From NCBI GenBank assembly GCA_024403825.1, contig JAKSRB010000003.1, positions 1 to 63,769 of the forward strand: DNA of 63,769 nt, given 5' to 3'. The notes beneath the pieces were generated by a model. It saw nothing but the letters and a program-made list of their open reading frames with translations. It was not told where the DNA came from and searched no databases. A program made the position numbers and the translations under genes. Each line of letters begins with the position of its first letter. Position 1 is the first letter of the stretch. Shown here piece by piece: positions 54,062 through 62,883 of this stretch. Source of the DNA: Ruminococcus sp. GTDB taxonomy: Bacteria; Bacillota; Clostridia; Oscillospirales; Acutalibacteraceae.

Positions 54062-55210
54062 TTATAATGAAAATAGAGAATTAAAAACATAAGCGAAAAT
54101 CAATCCAAAACTTGATGCATCTACATTATCCGTTGCAGTAATTTCGCATATTTTTACAGGCTCTCCCCCAACTGAATATGTAAGTGTGCCTATTTTCTGT
54201 CCCTGAGAAACTGGTGCTTCAAGCTCCTCTGGCAAATCAATAATTGTTTCAATTTCCTGCTTGCTGCCCTTGTCAACGGCAATTTTAGAAGAAACCTCGC
54301 AGTTTAGCCCTACACTATCAGTCATTCCACCGCTTACAGAAATATAAACTGGCATATCCTCAGGCAAGGTTAATTCCTTGACAGAAATATTCGCAAAGCC
54401 GTAATCAAGCAAAGCCGCTGCATCTGAAAATCTTTCCTTTCCTGTCTTGCATCCAAGCACAACCGCAATTAAGGACACATCTCCCCTGCTTGCACTTGCC
54501 GACATACAACAGCCTGCATCATTAGTAGTACCTGTTTTCAAGCCAGTAATTCCGTTATAGGTTTTCAGCAATTTATTTGTGTTTACAATCTGCGTTTTTC
54601 CGTCACGCAGATTATCAAGCCATATTGATGTATAATCAAAAATTTTTTCGTGCTTCATAAGCTCCATTGACATAAGTGCAACATCATTTGCAGATGTAAT
54701 ATGACCGTCCTCATCAAGTCCGTTGCAGTTTTTAAATACTGTATCACTCATCCCTAATTCAGTAGCTTTCTTGTTCATTTCTTCAACAAAGGCATCTTCA
54801 CTTCCGCTGATATGCTCTGCAAGGGCAACTGCTGCATCATTGGCAGAGGCAACTACCGTAGCCTTTATCATATCATCACAGCTCATTGACTCACCATTTT
54901 CAAGCCAAATATCACTGCCTCCCATTGAAGCTGCGTGTTCAGATGCAGTAATTGTATCATCTAAACTCAGCTTTCCGCTATCAATAGCCTCAAAGGTAAG
55001 AAGTAAAGTCATAACCTTAGTAATAGAGGCACAAGGGCGTTGCTCGTGGGAATTTTTATCAAAAAGCACCTTTCCTGTATTGGTTTCAATCAAAATTGCA
55101 GACGGTGCAGTAATGCTGTCATCAGCAAGAGCAGAAACCTTAGTCGGAACAAAGAGCAAAACAACTATAGAGCAAAACAGCACTACAGAAACTAACTTTC
55201 TAATCATCAT
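54062..55210 (-). CDS. D-alanyl-D-alanine carboxypeptidase, DacF type
   Basis: A 382-residue penicillin-binding protein that trims peptidoglycan pentapeptides. A signal peptide (about 1-29) is followed by the S11 peptidase domain with SITK (S62-K65), SAN (121-123) and KTG (224-226), and a beta-rich C-terminal PBP5-like domain. It ends in a hydrophobic stretch that may anchor it. ATG 55210 follows GAGGTG; an upstream ATG at 55240 has no site. Sporulation-specific expression, as for Bacillus dacF, is possible but not shown. Confidence 0.9.
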   Translation of the reverse strand: MMIRKLVSVVLFCSIVVLLFVPTKVSALADDSITAPSAILIETNTGKVLFDKNSHEQRPCASITKVMTLLLTFEAIDSGKLSLDDTITASEHAASMGGSDIWLENGESMSCDDMIKATVVASANDAAVALAEHISGSEDAFVEEMNKKATELGMSDTVFKNCNGLDEDGHITSANDVALMSMELMKHEKIFDYTSIWLDNLRDGKTQIVNTNKLLKTYNGITGLKTGTTNDAGCCMSASASRGDVSLIAVVLGCKTGKERFSDAAALLDYGFANISVKELTLPEDMPVYISVSGGMTDSVGLNCEVSSKIAVDKGSKQEIETIIDLPEELEAPVSQGQKIGTLTYSVGGEPVKICEITATDNVDASSFGLIFAYVFNSLFSL

Positions 55211-55340
55211 AAAAAACACCTCATTTATATATATGAACAAGGTTTATTTAGTATGAAAGAATAAAAACAAGCCTGAGCCTTACCAAATCAATGAAAAAAC
55301 AGATTTATTTGTTGATAATCAAATATAAACCGCAAAATGT

Positions 55341-55374
55341 AAAAACGGTCACAGAAAAGACTGCGACCGTTTTT
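55341..55374. terminator. Orphan bidirectional terminator
   Basis: AAAAACGGTC pairs with GACCGTTTTT around a 14-base loop, giving T-runs on both strands. The HTH gene upstream on minus has its own terminator at 55.66 kb, so this one would end another transcript. Confidence 0.75.
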
Positions 55375-55659
55375 GGGTATATTGGGTTATAGAAGGAATA
55401 TATCATATTAAAATAGAAAGTATAGAAAAATTTAAAACTAATATAATCATAATTAATCCGAAAACACTACAAAGTTTCATTCTATACTCATTTTAAATAG
55501 AGCAATTCAAAGCTCTTAACATTGAAATTATTTTACTATATAACCATAAGCAAATTCAGTTGCATTTGCAACATAATAAAAAGTAATATATAAAATTTGT
55601 ATTTATTTTTTTGTTAAACAATTACAAAATTTTCATTATTATTCTAATTTGATAAAAAG

Positions 55660-55698
55660 GCTGTGAAAACAGATTCAATAAAACCATATTTTCACAGC
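55660..55698 (-). terminator. Terminator after the HTH/DUF2975 operon
   Basis: GCTGTGAAAA/TTTTCACAGC forms a 10-bp perfect stem with a 19-base loop. On minus CTTTTTATC follows. Confidence 0.8.
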
Positions 55699-55707
55699 AA
55701 AAATTTA

Positions 55708-55914
55708 CTATTCAGAATATTTTAATATGTCGCCAGGTTGACACTCCAAAGCCTCACAAATTCCCTCAAGAGTGGAAAATCTTATAGCATTTACCTTATT
55801 ATTTTTGATTTTTGATAAATTCACATTAGTAATTCCTACCTTTTCGGCAAGCTCATTAAGCCCCAAATGTCTTTTAGCCATCATAACATCAAGTTCAAGC
55901 ACAATTTTGCCCAT
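55708..55914 (-). CDS. Cro/C1-type HTH regulator (YozG-like)
   Basis: A 68-residue single-domain XRE regulator. GLNELAEKVGITNVNLSKIKNNKVNAIRF holds the helix-turn-helix within a five-helix fold, and LECQPGDIL is the usual end. ATG follows AAGAGGTG. It is the second gene after a DUF2975-like membrane protein, a common pairing. The palindromes in the operon promoter are its likely binding sites. Confidence 0.9.
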   Translation of the reverse strand: MGKIVLELDVMMAKRHLGLNELAEKVGITNVNLSKIKNNKVNAIRFSTLEGICEALECQPGDILKYSE

Positions 55915-55924
55915 AATTCACCTC

Positions 55925-56485
55925 TTAAATTAAACCCTCAGCATCTTTTTCAAGGTCAGCACCATACTGAAAAATTCTTGATAAAGCCAGAATAACAATG
56001 CCAAAAAATATACCGCCTACTGATAATACAGCAGTCCCTGGTATTCCTGAAACTAAATGAATTGCTATTGAAGCAATAAACTGTATAATAGGAATTGAGA
56101 TAGCAAAAATACCAATTTCTCGAATCATACGAACATTATCAGGCTGGAAAGGAGTTACGCCCTTAGAATGTTTTGAATTACCCTCAGAAAGCTTAAAAAC
56201 AAGATAAATATTTCTGAAAATCATAGCACCAAGTGTACCGGAAATAATACTTGCAATAAATAGAATTAAAGCTACAGGCTGCATAAGCAAACCGCTTTGT
56301 TCATAAATAATTTCACATTCTAAACCGTTTATGGAAAGATATGCACCATCCATTCCAGATTTTAAAAGCTCTGCGAGCTGTTGAGGAGCAACAACCGTCA
56401 AAATAGTAAGTAATAACATTACCGCAGTTGTAATCCACATAGCAATCTCCGAAATCTTACAAATAATTTTTACCGCTTTGTTCAT
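55925..56485 (-). CDS. DUF2975-like membrane protein
   Basis: A 186-residue protein with four predicted helices (about 10-32, 70-95, 120-145, 152-175). A long first extracytoplasmic loop (about 35-65) and an FRNIYLVFKLSEG cytoplasmic segment resemble the DUF2975 family encoded with YozG-type regulators. It may sense a signal and affect the HTH partner, but no mechanism is known. The start at 56485 follows CGGAGGAAA. Confidence 0.78.
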   Translation of the reverse strand: MNKAVKIICKISEIAMWITTAVMLLLTILTVVAPQQLAELLKSGMDGAYLSINGLECEIIYEQSGLLMQPVALILFIASIISGTLGAMIFRNIYLVFKLSEGNSKHSKGVTPFQPDNVRMIREIGIFAISIPIIQFIASIAIHLVSGIPGTAVLSVGGIFFGIVILALSRIFQYGADLEKDAEGLI

Positions 56486-56531
56486 AATAATTTCCTCCGA
56501 ACATTAATTTTTATTCGTCATTCGTTTAATA

Positions 56532-56606
56532 TTTATCGTTTGACGATAAATAGAGTATAGCACACTAATTATCGCTTGTCAAGATATTTTTATCGTTTTT
56601 CGTTAA
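56532..56606. promoter_or_regulatory. Operator array for the HTH/DUF2975 operon
   Basis: TTTATCGT-TTG-ACGATAAA (56532-56550) is a perfect 8-3-8 palindrome at the likely transcription start. TTATCGCTTGTCAAGATA (around 56570-56587) overlaps the -35, and TTATCG-TTTTT-CGTTAA (around 56590-56606) is a third, degenerate copy upstream. Shared TATCG half-sites suggest cooperative repressor binding. Confidence 0.6.
56554..56582 (-). promoter_or_regulatory. Promoter of the HTH/DUF2975 operon
   Basis: Consensus -35 TTGACA (56582-56577) and -10 TATACT (56559-56554) on minus, 17-bp spacer, embedded between the operator palindromes. Confidence 0.85.
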
Positions 56607-56686
56607 TTTTTTTATTTTTTCCGTAAATTATTAATTTATATGTAAACATCTGAGCTATATTTCATTTATCATTTAAAAATTATTTC

Positions 56687-56736
56687 AAAAGGCTGTGAAA
56701 TGAAGTTCAGAACCTCCACTTACACAGCCTCTTTTA
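56687..56736 (-). terminator. Possible terminator overlapping the flavodiiron gene region
   Basis: AAAAGGCTGTG can pair with CACAGCCT across a 25-base loop, just after the flavodiiron stop codon. TTTTG follows on minus. The large loop lowers confidence. Confidence 0.45.
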
Positions 56737-56746
56737 TTTTACTATA

Positions 56747-57907
56747 TTATTTTAGAATATCATCAGCAAGCTTTTCAAGATTAGCTATATCACTGCTCTT
56801 TAATGCTCCCTTGATTGTCACCTTGTCAGGAATTATTGTAATATCCTTCATATTTTCAAAGTATGTTGTCATTATCTTTCCTGCCATTGGTGCCCATGAA
56901 CCATTTTCTATCATTCCGACAGTTCTGTTTTTGTAGCCTTTGATTTTTAAATGATGTAAAAAGTCATTCATTACTGGGAATATATCTGCATCATAGGTTG
57001 GTGATGCTACTATCATTTTACTATATCTGAATGCATCTTCAATACACTCTGCAAGGTCTTCCCTTGCAAGGTCTGATATTGCTATTTTTAAATCTGTTTT
57101 ACTTTCGAGTATTTCCTTGAACTTTAATACTGCCTGTTCCGTATTTCCATGTATTGAACAGTATGCTATAAATATTCCCTCAGTTTCCGGCTCATATTTA
57201 CTCCATTTGTCGTATAGTCCTATATAATATCCGAGATTTTCAGTAAGTACAGGACCATGCAATGGACAGATTTTTTCTATTTCAATAGCTGATGCCTTTT
57301 TAAGTAATGCCTGTACCTGAGTGCCATACTTTCCGCAGATATTAAAATAATATCTTCTTGCCTCGCAAGCCCAGTCCTCATCAGTATCAAGGCTTCCGAA
57401 CTTACCAAAGCCGTCTGCTGAAAAGAGGATTTTTTCGGTGCTTTCATATTCTACCATTACTTCTGGCCAATGTACCATTGGTGCCATAATAAAAGTAAGA
57501 TTGTGCGAACCAAGGCTGAGTGTGTCACCCTCCTTAACAACAACCTTTCTATCAGTTATGTCAATGTCAAAATACAATGGCAGCATATTAAAGGTTTTTG
57601 CATTGCCTACAAGCTTCATATCAGGATATTTTTCAGCAAGCACCTGTATATTTGATGCATGGTCTGGCTCAAGGTGACTTATTATGAGATAATCAGGATT
57701 TTTACCTGCAAGCTCTGCTTCAAGATTTTCAAGCCATTCCTCAGTTTTTCTTTTATCAACTGTATCCATTACAGCAATTTTTTCATCAAGTATTACATAT
57801 GAATTGTATGATATACCATTTGGCACAATATACTGACTTTCAAATAAATCTATAGTTTTATCATCAACACCAATATATTTTACGCTGTCTGAAATCTGTG
57901 GTTTCAT
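56747..57907 (-). CDS. A-type flavodiiron protein (FprA family)
   Basis: A 386-residue oxygen or NO reductase of anaerobes. The N-terminal metallo-beta-lactamase domain holds the diiron motif HLEPDH (H78, E80, D82, H83) and further His ligands in MVHWPEVM and CPLHGPVL. The C-terminal flavodoxin domain starts near 245 with AYCSIHGNTEQA. It lacks an extra rubredoxin domain, so an external electron donor is needed. ATG 57907 follows AAAGGAG. Apparently monocistronic; it probably protects oxygen-sensitive enzymes such as the Fe-S type PurF. Confidence 0.95.
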   Translation of the reverse strand: MKPQISDSVKYIGVDDKTIDLFESQYIVPNGISYNSYVILDEKIAVMDTVDKRKTEEWLENLEAELAGKNPDYLIISHLEPDHASNIQVLAEKYPDMKLVGNAKTFNMLPLYFDIDITDRKVVVKEGDTLSLGSHNLTFIMAPMVHWPEVMVEYESTEKILFSADGFGKFGSLDTDEDWACEARRYYFNICGKYGTQVQALLKKASAIEIEKICPLHGPVLTENLGYYIGLYDKWSKYEPETEGIFIAYCSIHGNTEQAVLKFKEILESKTDLKIAISDLAREDLAECIEDAFRYSKMIVASPTYDADIFPVMNDFLHHLKIKGYKNRTVGMIENGSWAPMAGKIMTTYFENMKDITIIPDKVTIKGALKSSDIANLEKLADDILK

Positions 57908-58060
57908 AAAAAATCTCCTTTAAATCATTTGGCGGATTGCATAAAAAGCCACCTTTATATGTTGTATTATACTATCAAACTACAAAAAAATCAACATATT
58001 TTATTGAAAAAGCCGTTAATATGTGCTAATATTAGTTTATATGAAATATATGGAGGAAAA

Positions 58061-59182
58061 ATGAAACACACAAAACAAATTGAAACTAAAAAAACTAAAA
58101 TACTGAAAATCATCGACAGGTTGGTGCTAATTGTCCCTGTTATAATTCTGATTTCTGTTCTTTTACACGAAAACGGATACAAATATATACTGGAAAGCTT
58201 TGCTGAATCAAGTAAAATCGGATTTGTAATGATATTCCTTTTAATTCTGGCAACCTTTTCAACCTCGTTTCCGATTGTGGCAATTACAAGGGCGATAACT
58301 CATACTATGCGAAAAAATGCCGTTAAAGCCACAACCTTTAATGTACTAACTGATTTTGAGTATTACAGAGAAAAGCTTACAGGCATTTCACCTGCTGAAA
58401 TTAGTATGCTTACAGACCTTAATATTGAATTATCAAAGGATATATCAGCCACTATTTTAAAATATACATTAATGGGAATTGTTGACACATCGCAAAATCA
58501 GGTAATTGTATTAAATGACAATCACCCAGGTTTAAAGCCAAGCGACAGATTTTTGATTAATTCTTTCAAAAATAATACTTTTAATGGAGCAGTTGCATTT
58601 CAATGGAGGAATATGGCAAAAAAGGAAGTTATCAATGGCAGATTTCTGAGGAATAAAAAACTGACAGTAGGAACAACCACCGGCAACTGCATTTCGTGTT
58701 CATTAGGCTGTCTTTTTCCGATAATCGTACTCCTTATTACTTACATATTTGCGAGTACACCGACATTTGAAAGCTATTCAAATATGTTAGATGCAATCCC
58801 AGAAAACACAAGTAATGCAGAGGCAATAAACATACTTTTCAATACCCCGTCATCATCGCTGTTTTCATTTATGCTTATGATAATCGGAATAAGTATTCCT
58901 GCTTCATTAATAGTCCCCATAGTAGTAGCAATATGGGTTATTGTAAAGACATTTACAGGTGTCCGATACGAAAGAACCTATGAAGGTCAGGTATTGACCG
59001 AAGAAATCTACGGAATTAAAAATTTCATACACGATTTTTCAGACTTGTCAAATGCAGATAAAAACCGTTTGATTTTATGGGATGATTTTCTGATATATGC
59101 AGTACTGCTTGAAGAAAACGAAAGCATCATAAATGAAATTATAAAGCTAAAAAATGTAAATTTGATTAAGTTTAAAATATAA
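58061..59182 (+). CDS. Multi-span membrane protein with DUF2207-C-like end, paired with LemA
   Basis: A 373-residue protein with two N-terminal helices (about 18-36, 47-70), a soluble region to about 200, two more helices (about 216-236, 268-305) and a cytoplasmic tail. The tail (EEIYGIKNFIHDFS, then LWDDFLIYAVLL) resembles the end of DUF2207 proteins, but the N-terminal part looks different. A Cys cluster, CISCSLGC, precedes the third helix. ATG 58061 follows GGAGG. LemA begins 12 bases later, as in many DUF2207-lemA operons. Function unknown. Confidence 0.65.
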   Translation: MKHTKQIETKKTKILKIIDRLVLIVPVIILISVLLHENGYKYILESFAESSKIGFVMIFLLILATFSTSFPIVAITRAITHTMRKNAVKATTFNVLTDFEYYREKLTGISPAEISMLTDLNIELSKDISATILKYTLMGIVDTSQNQVIVLNDNHPGLKPSDRFLINSFKNNTFNGAVAFQWRNMAKKEVINGRFLRNKKLTVGTTTGNCISCSLGCLFPIIVLLITYIFASTPTFESYSNMLDAIPENTSNAEAINILFNTPSSSLFSFMLMIIGISIPASLIVPIVVAIWVIVKTFTGVRYERTYEGQVLTEEIYGIKNFIHDFSDLSNADKNRLILWDDFLIYAVLLEENESIINEIIKLKNVNLIKFKI

Positions 59183-59194
59183 AGGAGAATTTTT

Positions 59195-59773
59195 ATGGAA
59201 CCAAAATATATAATAATCGGAATTATCGCACTAATAATTATAATCTTAGTTGGCTGGCTGATTTCAACACGCAACAAATTTGTAGTTTTAAAGAACAGAG
59301 TTCAAGACCAGAAATCTCAGGTTGATATTCAGTTAAAGAGAAGATATGACCTTGTACCAAATCTTCTGGAAACAGCCAAAGGCTATGCAGGCTTTGAAAA
59401 AAGCACACTTGAAGCAGTAACAAGAGCCAGAGCAAACGCAATTAACGCAAAAACAGCACAGGAAGAAATCACAGCAAACAACAATCTAACAAACGCCCTA
59501 AGCAGATTTATAGCAATCAGCGAAAGCTACCCTGATTTAAAATCAAGCAAAAACTTTATCGCACTTCAGGAGGAGCTTTCAGCAACAGAAAACAAAATTG
59601 CATTATCAAGGCAGTTCTACAATGATACGATAATGAAATACAACAATGCAATCCAGCTGTTTCCTGCAAATATAATAGCAAGCATATTGGGATATAAAAA
59701 GTACGAATATTTGCAGGCAACAACCGAAGAAGCAGAAAGTATCAGATTTAATTCTGATTCATTTAAGATGTAA
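59195..59773 (+). CDS. LemA family protein
   Basis: A 192-residue LemA: an N-terminal helix (about 6-25), then a helical coiled domain with QKSQVDIQLKRRYDLVPNL, a region with ATENKIALSRQFYNDTI, and YNNAIQLFPANIIASILGYKK near 150. LemA proteins are membrane-anchored with an outside helical bundle; their role is not settled. ATG 59195 follows AAAGGAG, and a terminator closes the two-gene unit. Confidence 0.93.
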   Translation: MEPKYIIIGIIALIIIILVGWLISTRNKFVVLKNRVQDQKSQVDIQLKRRYDLVPNLLETAKGYAGFEKSTLEAVTRARANAINAKTAQEEITANNNLTNALSRFIAISESYPDLKSSKNFIALQEELSATENKIALSRQFYNDTIMKYNNAIQLFPANIIASILGYKKYEYLQATTEEAESIRFNSDSFKM

Positions 59774-59789
59774 TAAAAAGAAGAAGAAT

Positions 59790-59832
59790 AAAACGGCTAT
59801 CCACACATTAAAGTAGGGACAGCCGTTTTTTA
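59790..59832 (+). terminator. Terminator after lemA
   Basis: AAAACGGCT and AGCCGTTTT form a 9-bp stem, with further pairing of TCC and GGA in the loop; TT follows the last T-run. Confidence 0.75.
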
Positions 59833-59947
59833 GCGAAGAAAAAAGTACGAACTCTTTTAGCAAGTCCGTACTTGAAAGAATGAAAAAAATATAACAAAAC
59901 AAATTGAAATATCATATCAATATCTTTTGTAGTAATCTTAAAACAAA

Positions 59948-60223
59948 TTACTCAGCTTTTCTTTTGGCAAAACAATCACTGCAATAGTAGCTTTTACCTT
60001 CCATAGGCTTAAATGGAATTTTTGCAACGCCACCGCACTCAGCACATGTTGTTTCAAAATACTCTCTTACTGGTTTAGTCGCACTTTTACGAGCCTGTCT
60101 GCAATCCTTACAACGCTGTGGCTCATTCTGAAATCCTTTTTCAGCATAAAATTCCTGCTCACCAGCAGTAAAAACAAATTCATTACCACATTCCTTACAG
60201 ACAAGAGTCTTATCTTCGTACAT
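59948..60223 (-). CDS. Zinc-ribbon protein (zf-trcl type)
   Basis: A 91-residue protein with four CxxC pairs (CKEC, CKDC, CAEC, CSDC), enough for two zinc ribbons. The first has the TAGEQEFYAEKGFQNEPQRC pattern of small zinc-binding proteins abundant in Clostridia. There is a basic linker between. ATG follows GAGGTAAATT. It lies 51 bases downstream of the sigma factor gene and may be co-transcribed. Function unknown; RNA or protein binding is plausible. Confidence 0.82.
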   Translation of the reverse strand: MYEDKTLVCKECGNEFVFTAGEQEFYAEKGFQNEPQRCKDCRQARKSATKPVREYFETTCAECGGVAKIPFKPMEGKSYYCSDCFAKRKAE

Positions 60224-60274
60224 CGAAATTTACCTCACTTTATAGAATTTAGGGTAAGTGCCAATCCTGAAAAA

Positions 60275-60862
60275 TCAGGAAAAATTATGAGCAGAGATTT
60301 TTCGTCTTGCCCTTTGCAAGGCATTATCAACGGATTTTTCAGAAACGGAAAGCCTGTTGGAAATTTGCGAATAACTAAAGCCGTTTCCGTACAGCATAAG
60401 GATTTTAAACTCCATATTTGAAAGAATATCAGCTAATCTTTCAAATAATAAGCTTATATGCTCCCTAAGCATCAACTGCTCCTCAGGACCTTGCGTAACA
60501 TCCTCAATCGAATCATCAATTTCATCAATAAAAACAATATTAGACCTTGGAATTTTACGCGCTGTATTGGAACTGCGTATTATTGAAATGAATCTGCGTT
60601 CAATGACAATCGACATATAAGTGCTGAAAGAAACGGATTTATCGAAATTAAAATTTCTACACGAATGTAAAAGACCGATAAGACCTTCCTGAACAAAATC
60701 ATTATGTTCATAGCCTTCTGCTGAAAACTTGCGAGCAATACGACCTATTGTACCAATATACCTGACAGAAAGTTCATTGAAAGCTTTGTCATCACCATTT
60801 TTGACCAGTTCGGCGAGAACATAATCAGGGAGTGAAGTATAGGAAAGTGCGGTTTCACTCAT
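60275..60862 (-). CDS. SigH-like sigma-70 factor
   Basis: A 195-residue sigma factor with region 2 (FNELSVRYIGTIGRIARKF, then HNDFVQEGLIGLLHSC) and region 4 (SNMEFKILMLY, then SYSQISNRLSVSEKSVDNALQRARRKI). The combination of the YxxIxxRL and DNALQR motifs with a region-3-less layout is closest to SigH (Spo0H), the early sporulation sigma. ATG 60862 is five bases from GAGGTG; ATG 60865 is too close. It is not beside rplK/secE/nusG-type genes that often flank sigH, so another alternative sigma remains possible. Confidence 0.75.
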   Translation of the reverse strand: MSETALSYTSLPDYVLAELVKNGDDKAFNELSVRYIGTIGRIARKFSAEGYEHNDFVQEGLIGLLHSCRNFNFDKSVSFSTYMSIVIERRFISIIRSSNTARKIPRSNIVFIDEIDDSIEDVTQGPEEQLMLREHISLLFERLADILSNMEFKILMLYGNGFSYSQISNRLSVSEKSVDNALQRARRKISAHNFS

Positions 60863-61116
60863 CATCTCACCTCAAAACAGTAATCCTATACTAATAATAT
60901 AATATCTTGCCATAAAAGTCAATATCTATTTTAAATTTTTCGTAAAATAATAAAATTATTTTAAAAACTGTTTGAAAAATATATAAATATGGTACTATAA
61001 AATCAAAATTAGCAATAAAAAACTAAAATAAATACACAAAGCAAAATAATACTTTAGCATAGTGCAATGTTAATGAAATAAACACAAAAAGTAATAAGCG
61101 GATTACAAAATAACAT

Positions 61117-62700
61117 TTATCTTTTAGAATAATTAACCGCAACAGCCTGAGAAAGTGAAATAAAAATAATAAACAGCGGAGTAGTAATCGGTTGAGCAAT
61201 ATTCACAACAGCCTGAACAGCATAGCAAATGCCGGAACACGCAAAAGCAATAGCAACAGGATTTTTTGCAGAGGCTTTAACAGCATTAGCAATGGCACTT
61301 CCGATAAATATAAGGTATGAGGTCAAACCAAAAACACCAAGAGTAATCAAGTAGTTAATATATTCATTGTGAGCCGCATTAGTAGAGCTGTCGCCAAACT
61401 TCATTAATTCACCGAAATAAGGTTCAAAAGCATAATAGAAGGTATCAGGACCGGTTCCGAATAATTTTTGAACAAAAGGCAAATCACCAAAAATCCAAAA
61501 AGCTCTAATCCACATAAATCCCCTGTGTGTTCCCCACTTATCGTTAAATCTGAGAAGAGTATCAAAGCTTCCAAGAGAAGCAGAGGTATTAATAAAACTG
61601 TAATAAACAGAAATTGCAATCATAGTAATTAAGGCAAGTGCAAAAAATACTGAAATAGTAACAGGAACAGCCTTAGGAAGTAAAATGTCAGGATATTTAT
61701 GATTAAATATATACAAAACAACAGTTATAATCACAACAACCGCAAGAATAATGTAGCTAAAATTATTATAAACAAAAAATTTCTGAAACCTGTCCATACC
61801 CTTAGAATAATCATTCATAAAGAATGAAAATAGCCTTAATAATTTGGCAGAAAGGAGCATAACAGCAAGAGAAAAGAAAAATCTTTTGAGTCTTGAAATA
61901 TTTCTTGAAAACCAAATAAAAAAGACAACCAAAACAAAGCCGACACCGACAATACCAGAATCACTATCAGCGGTCATTAAAGAAGCAAAGCCAAGACCGC
62001 AGGCAATATAATAAATAATTCTAAGAACATTATTTTTAGCAACAACAGACATAGCAATAAAAACAGGCAAAGCAATGCAAATAAAGCTTGACATAAGATT
62101 TTTATTCCCAATGGTAGAAGTAAAATTAGCAATAGTCTGTTTATCAGAAAGACCGATATACATACCGAGAGGGTCCCAATAAAAGCAGTTCAGAACGGCA
62201 AGCAGAAACACAACAGAAGCCCCCACCGCAAAAGCAGTAATAACATATTCCTTGAAAACATACAAACGAGTAATCATAAAATAAACGGCGATATAAACGG
62301 CAGTAAGAATAAGACCATTATTTCTGCCGGCAGTACCAGCAAGGGAATCGAACTTATAATCCGAAAGCAAGGTAGAAATTATGCTGACAACCAAAAAGGC
62401 TATAGCAGAATAATCGGTAAAAGAAAAATTCTTGAGCTTAAAAAGTCTGTCATCAGAGGAATTAGTATCATAACCCGACATAGCAATAACGCTTAAAACC
62501 GAAATAATAGCAACCAAAGAGGCGGCAAGAAAAAAGCCATACTTATCGTGACGAATATTAAAATATTCATTAGTAAAGAAAAGCGGAAAAGCGGTAAACA
62601 TAATCAATAAATAATAATTAACGAGAGCATTTTTCATACCATAGGAAAAATTTTTGACTTTGCCACCAGACTTATGTTTCAAAGAATTATTATAACTCAT
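61117..62700 (-). CDS. O-antigen-ligase-like membrane protein (Wzy_C)
   Basis: A 527-residue polytopic protein with about twelve helices. The large external loop near 410-460, with WIFGDLPFVQKLFGTGPDTFYY and AHNEYINYLITLG, is the Wzy_C/WaaL signature, including the conserved His in NAAHNEY. Family members join polysaccharide or glycan chains to lipid, protein or each other. In a Gram-positive it may act on cell-wall glycopolymers or spore-coat glycans. ATG 62700 follows AAAGGA; an upstream TTG overlaps the site. No glycosyltransferase neighbours are seen in the window. Confidence 0.82.
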   Translation of the reverse strand: MSYNNSLKHKSGGKVKNFSYGMKNALVNYYLLIMFTAFPLFFTNEYFNIRHDKYGFFLAASLVAIISVLSVIAMSGYDTNSSDDRLFKLKNFSFTDYSAIAFLVVSIISTLLSDYKFDSLAGTAGRNNGLILTAVYIAVYFMITRLYVFKEYVITAFAVGASVVFLLAVLNCFYWDPLGMYIGLSDKQTIANFTSTIGNKNLMSSFICIALPVFIAMSVVAKNNVLRIIYYIACGLGFASLMTADSDSGIVGVGFVLVVFFIWFSRNISRLKRFFFSLAVMLLSAKLLRLFSFFMNDYSKGMDRFQKFFVYNNFSYIILAVVVIITVVLYIFNHKYPDILLPKAVPVTISVFFALALITMIAISVYYSFINTSASLGSFDTLLRFNDKWGTHRGFMWIRAFWIFGDLPFVQKLFGTGPDTFYYAFEPYFGELMKFGDSSTNAAHNEYINYLITLGVFGLTSYLIFIGSAIANAVKASAKNPVAIAFACSGICYAVQAVVNIAQPITTPLFIIFISLSQAVAVNYSKR

Positions 62701-62737
62701 AAGAAATCCTTTCAAGAAAAAAAGTAATATATATAAT

Positions 62738-62764
62738 ATTATACCTTATAAAGGATAAAGTCAA
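62738..62764 (-). promoter_or_regulatory. Promoter of the O-antigen-ligase-like gene
   Basis: -35 TTGACT (62764-62759) and -10 TATAAT (62743-62738) on minus, but with a short 15-bp spacer, so it may need an activator or be weak. Confidence 0.5.
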
Positions 62765-62793
62765 ACAAAAGAAGATTAAAATTAAATAAGCTA

Positions 62794-62822
62794 TTGTAAT
62801 TAAGGGGTCAAAATGCTATAAT
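62794..62822 (+). promoter_or_regulatory. Extended -10 promoter of the HAD gene
   Basis: TTGTAA (62794-62799), 17-bp spacer ending in TGC, then TATAAT (62817-62822): a TG-extended -10 promoter about 60 bases upstream of the start. Confidence 0.8.
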
Positions 62823-62883
62823 AAAGCCAAAGTCGGACAAAAATATCAAATTAAGAAAAGCGAAAAAAGCAAGGTGAAAAGAA

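Larger units (their letters stand above)
55211..55707. other. Gene-poor intergenic region with an orphan terminator
   Basis: About 500 bases lie between dacF and the HTH gene. The region holds a bidirectional terminator (55341-55374) not adjacent to any gene end, a 25-codon hydrophobic frame on minus (55403-55480), and a short AGAGC/GCTCT repeat near 55500. Nothing else is supported. Confidence 0.6.
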
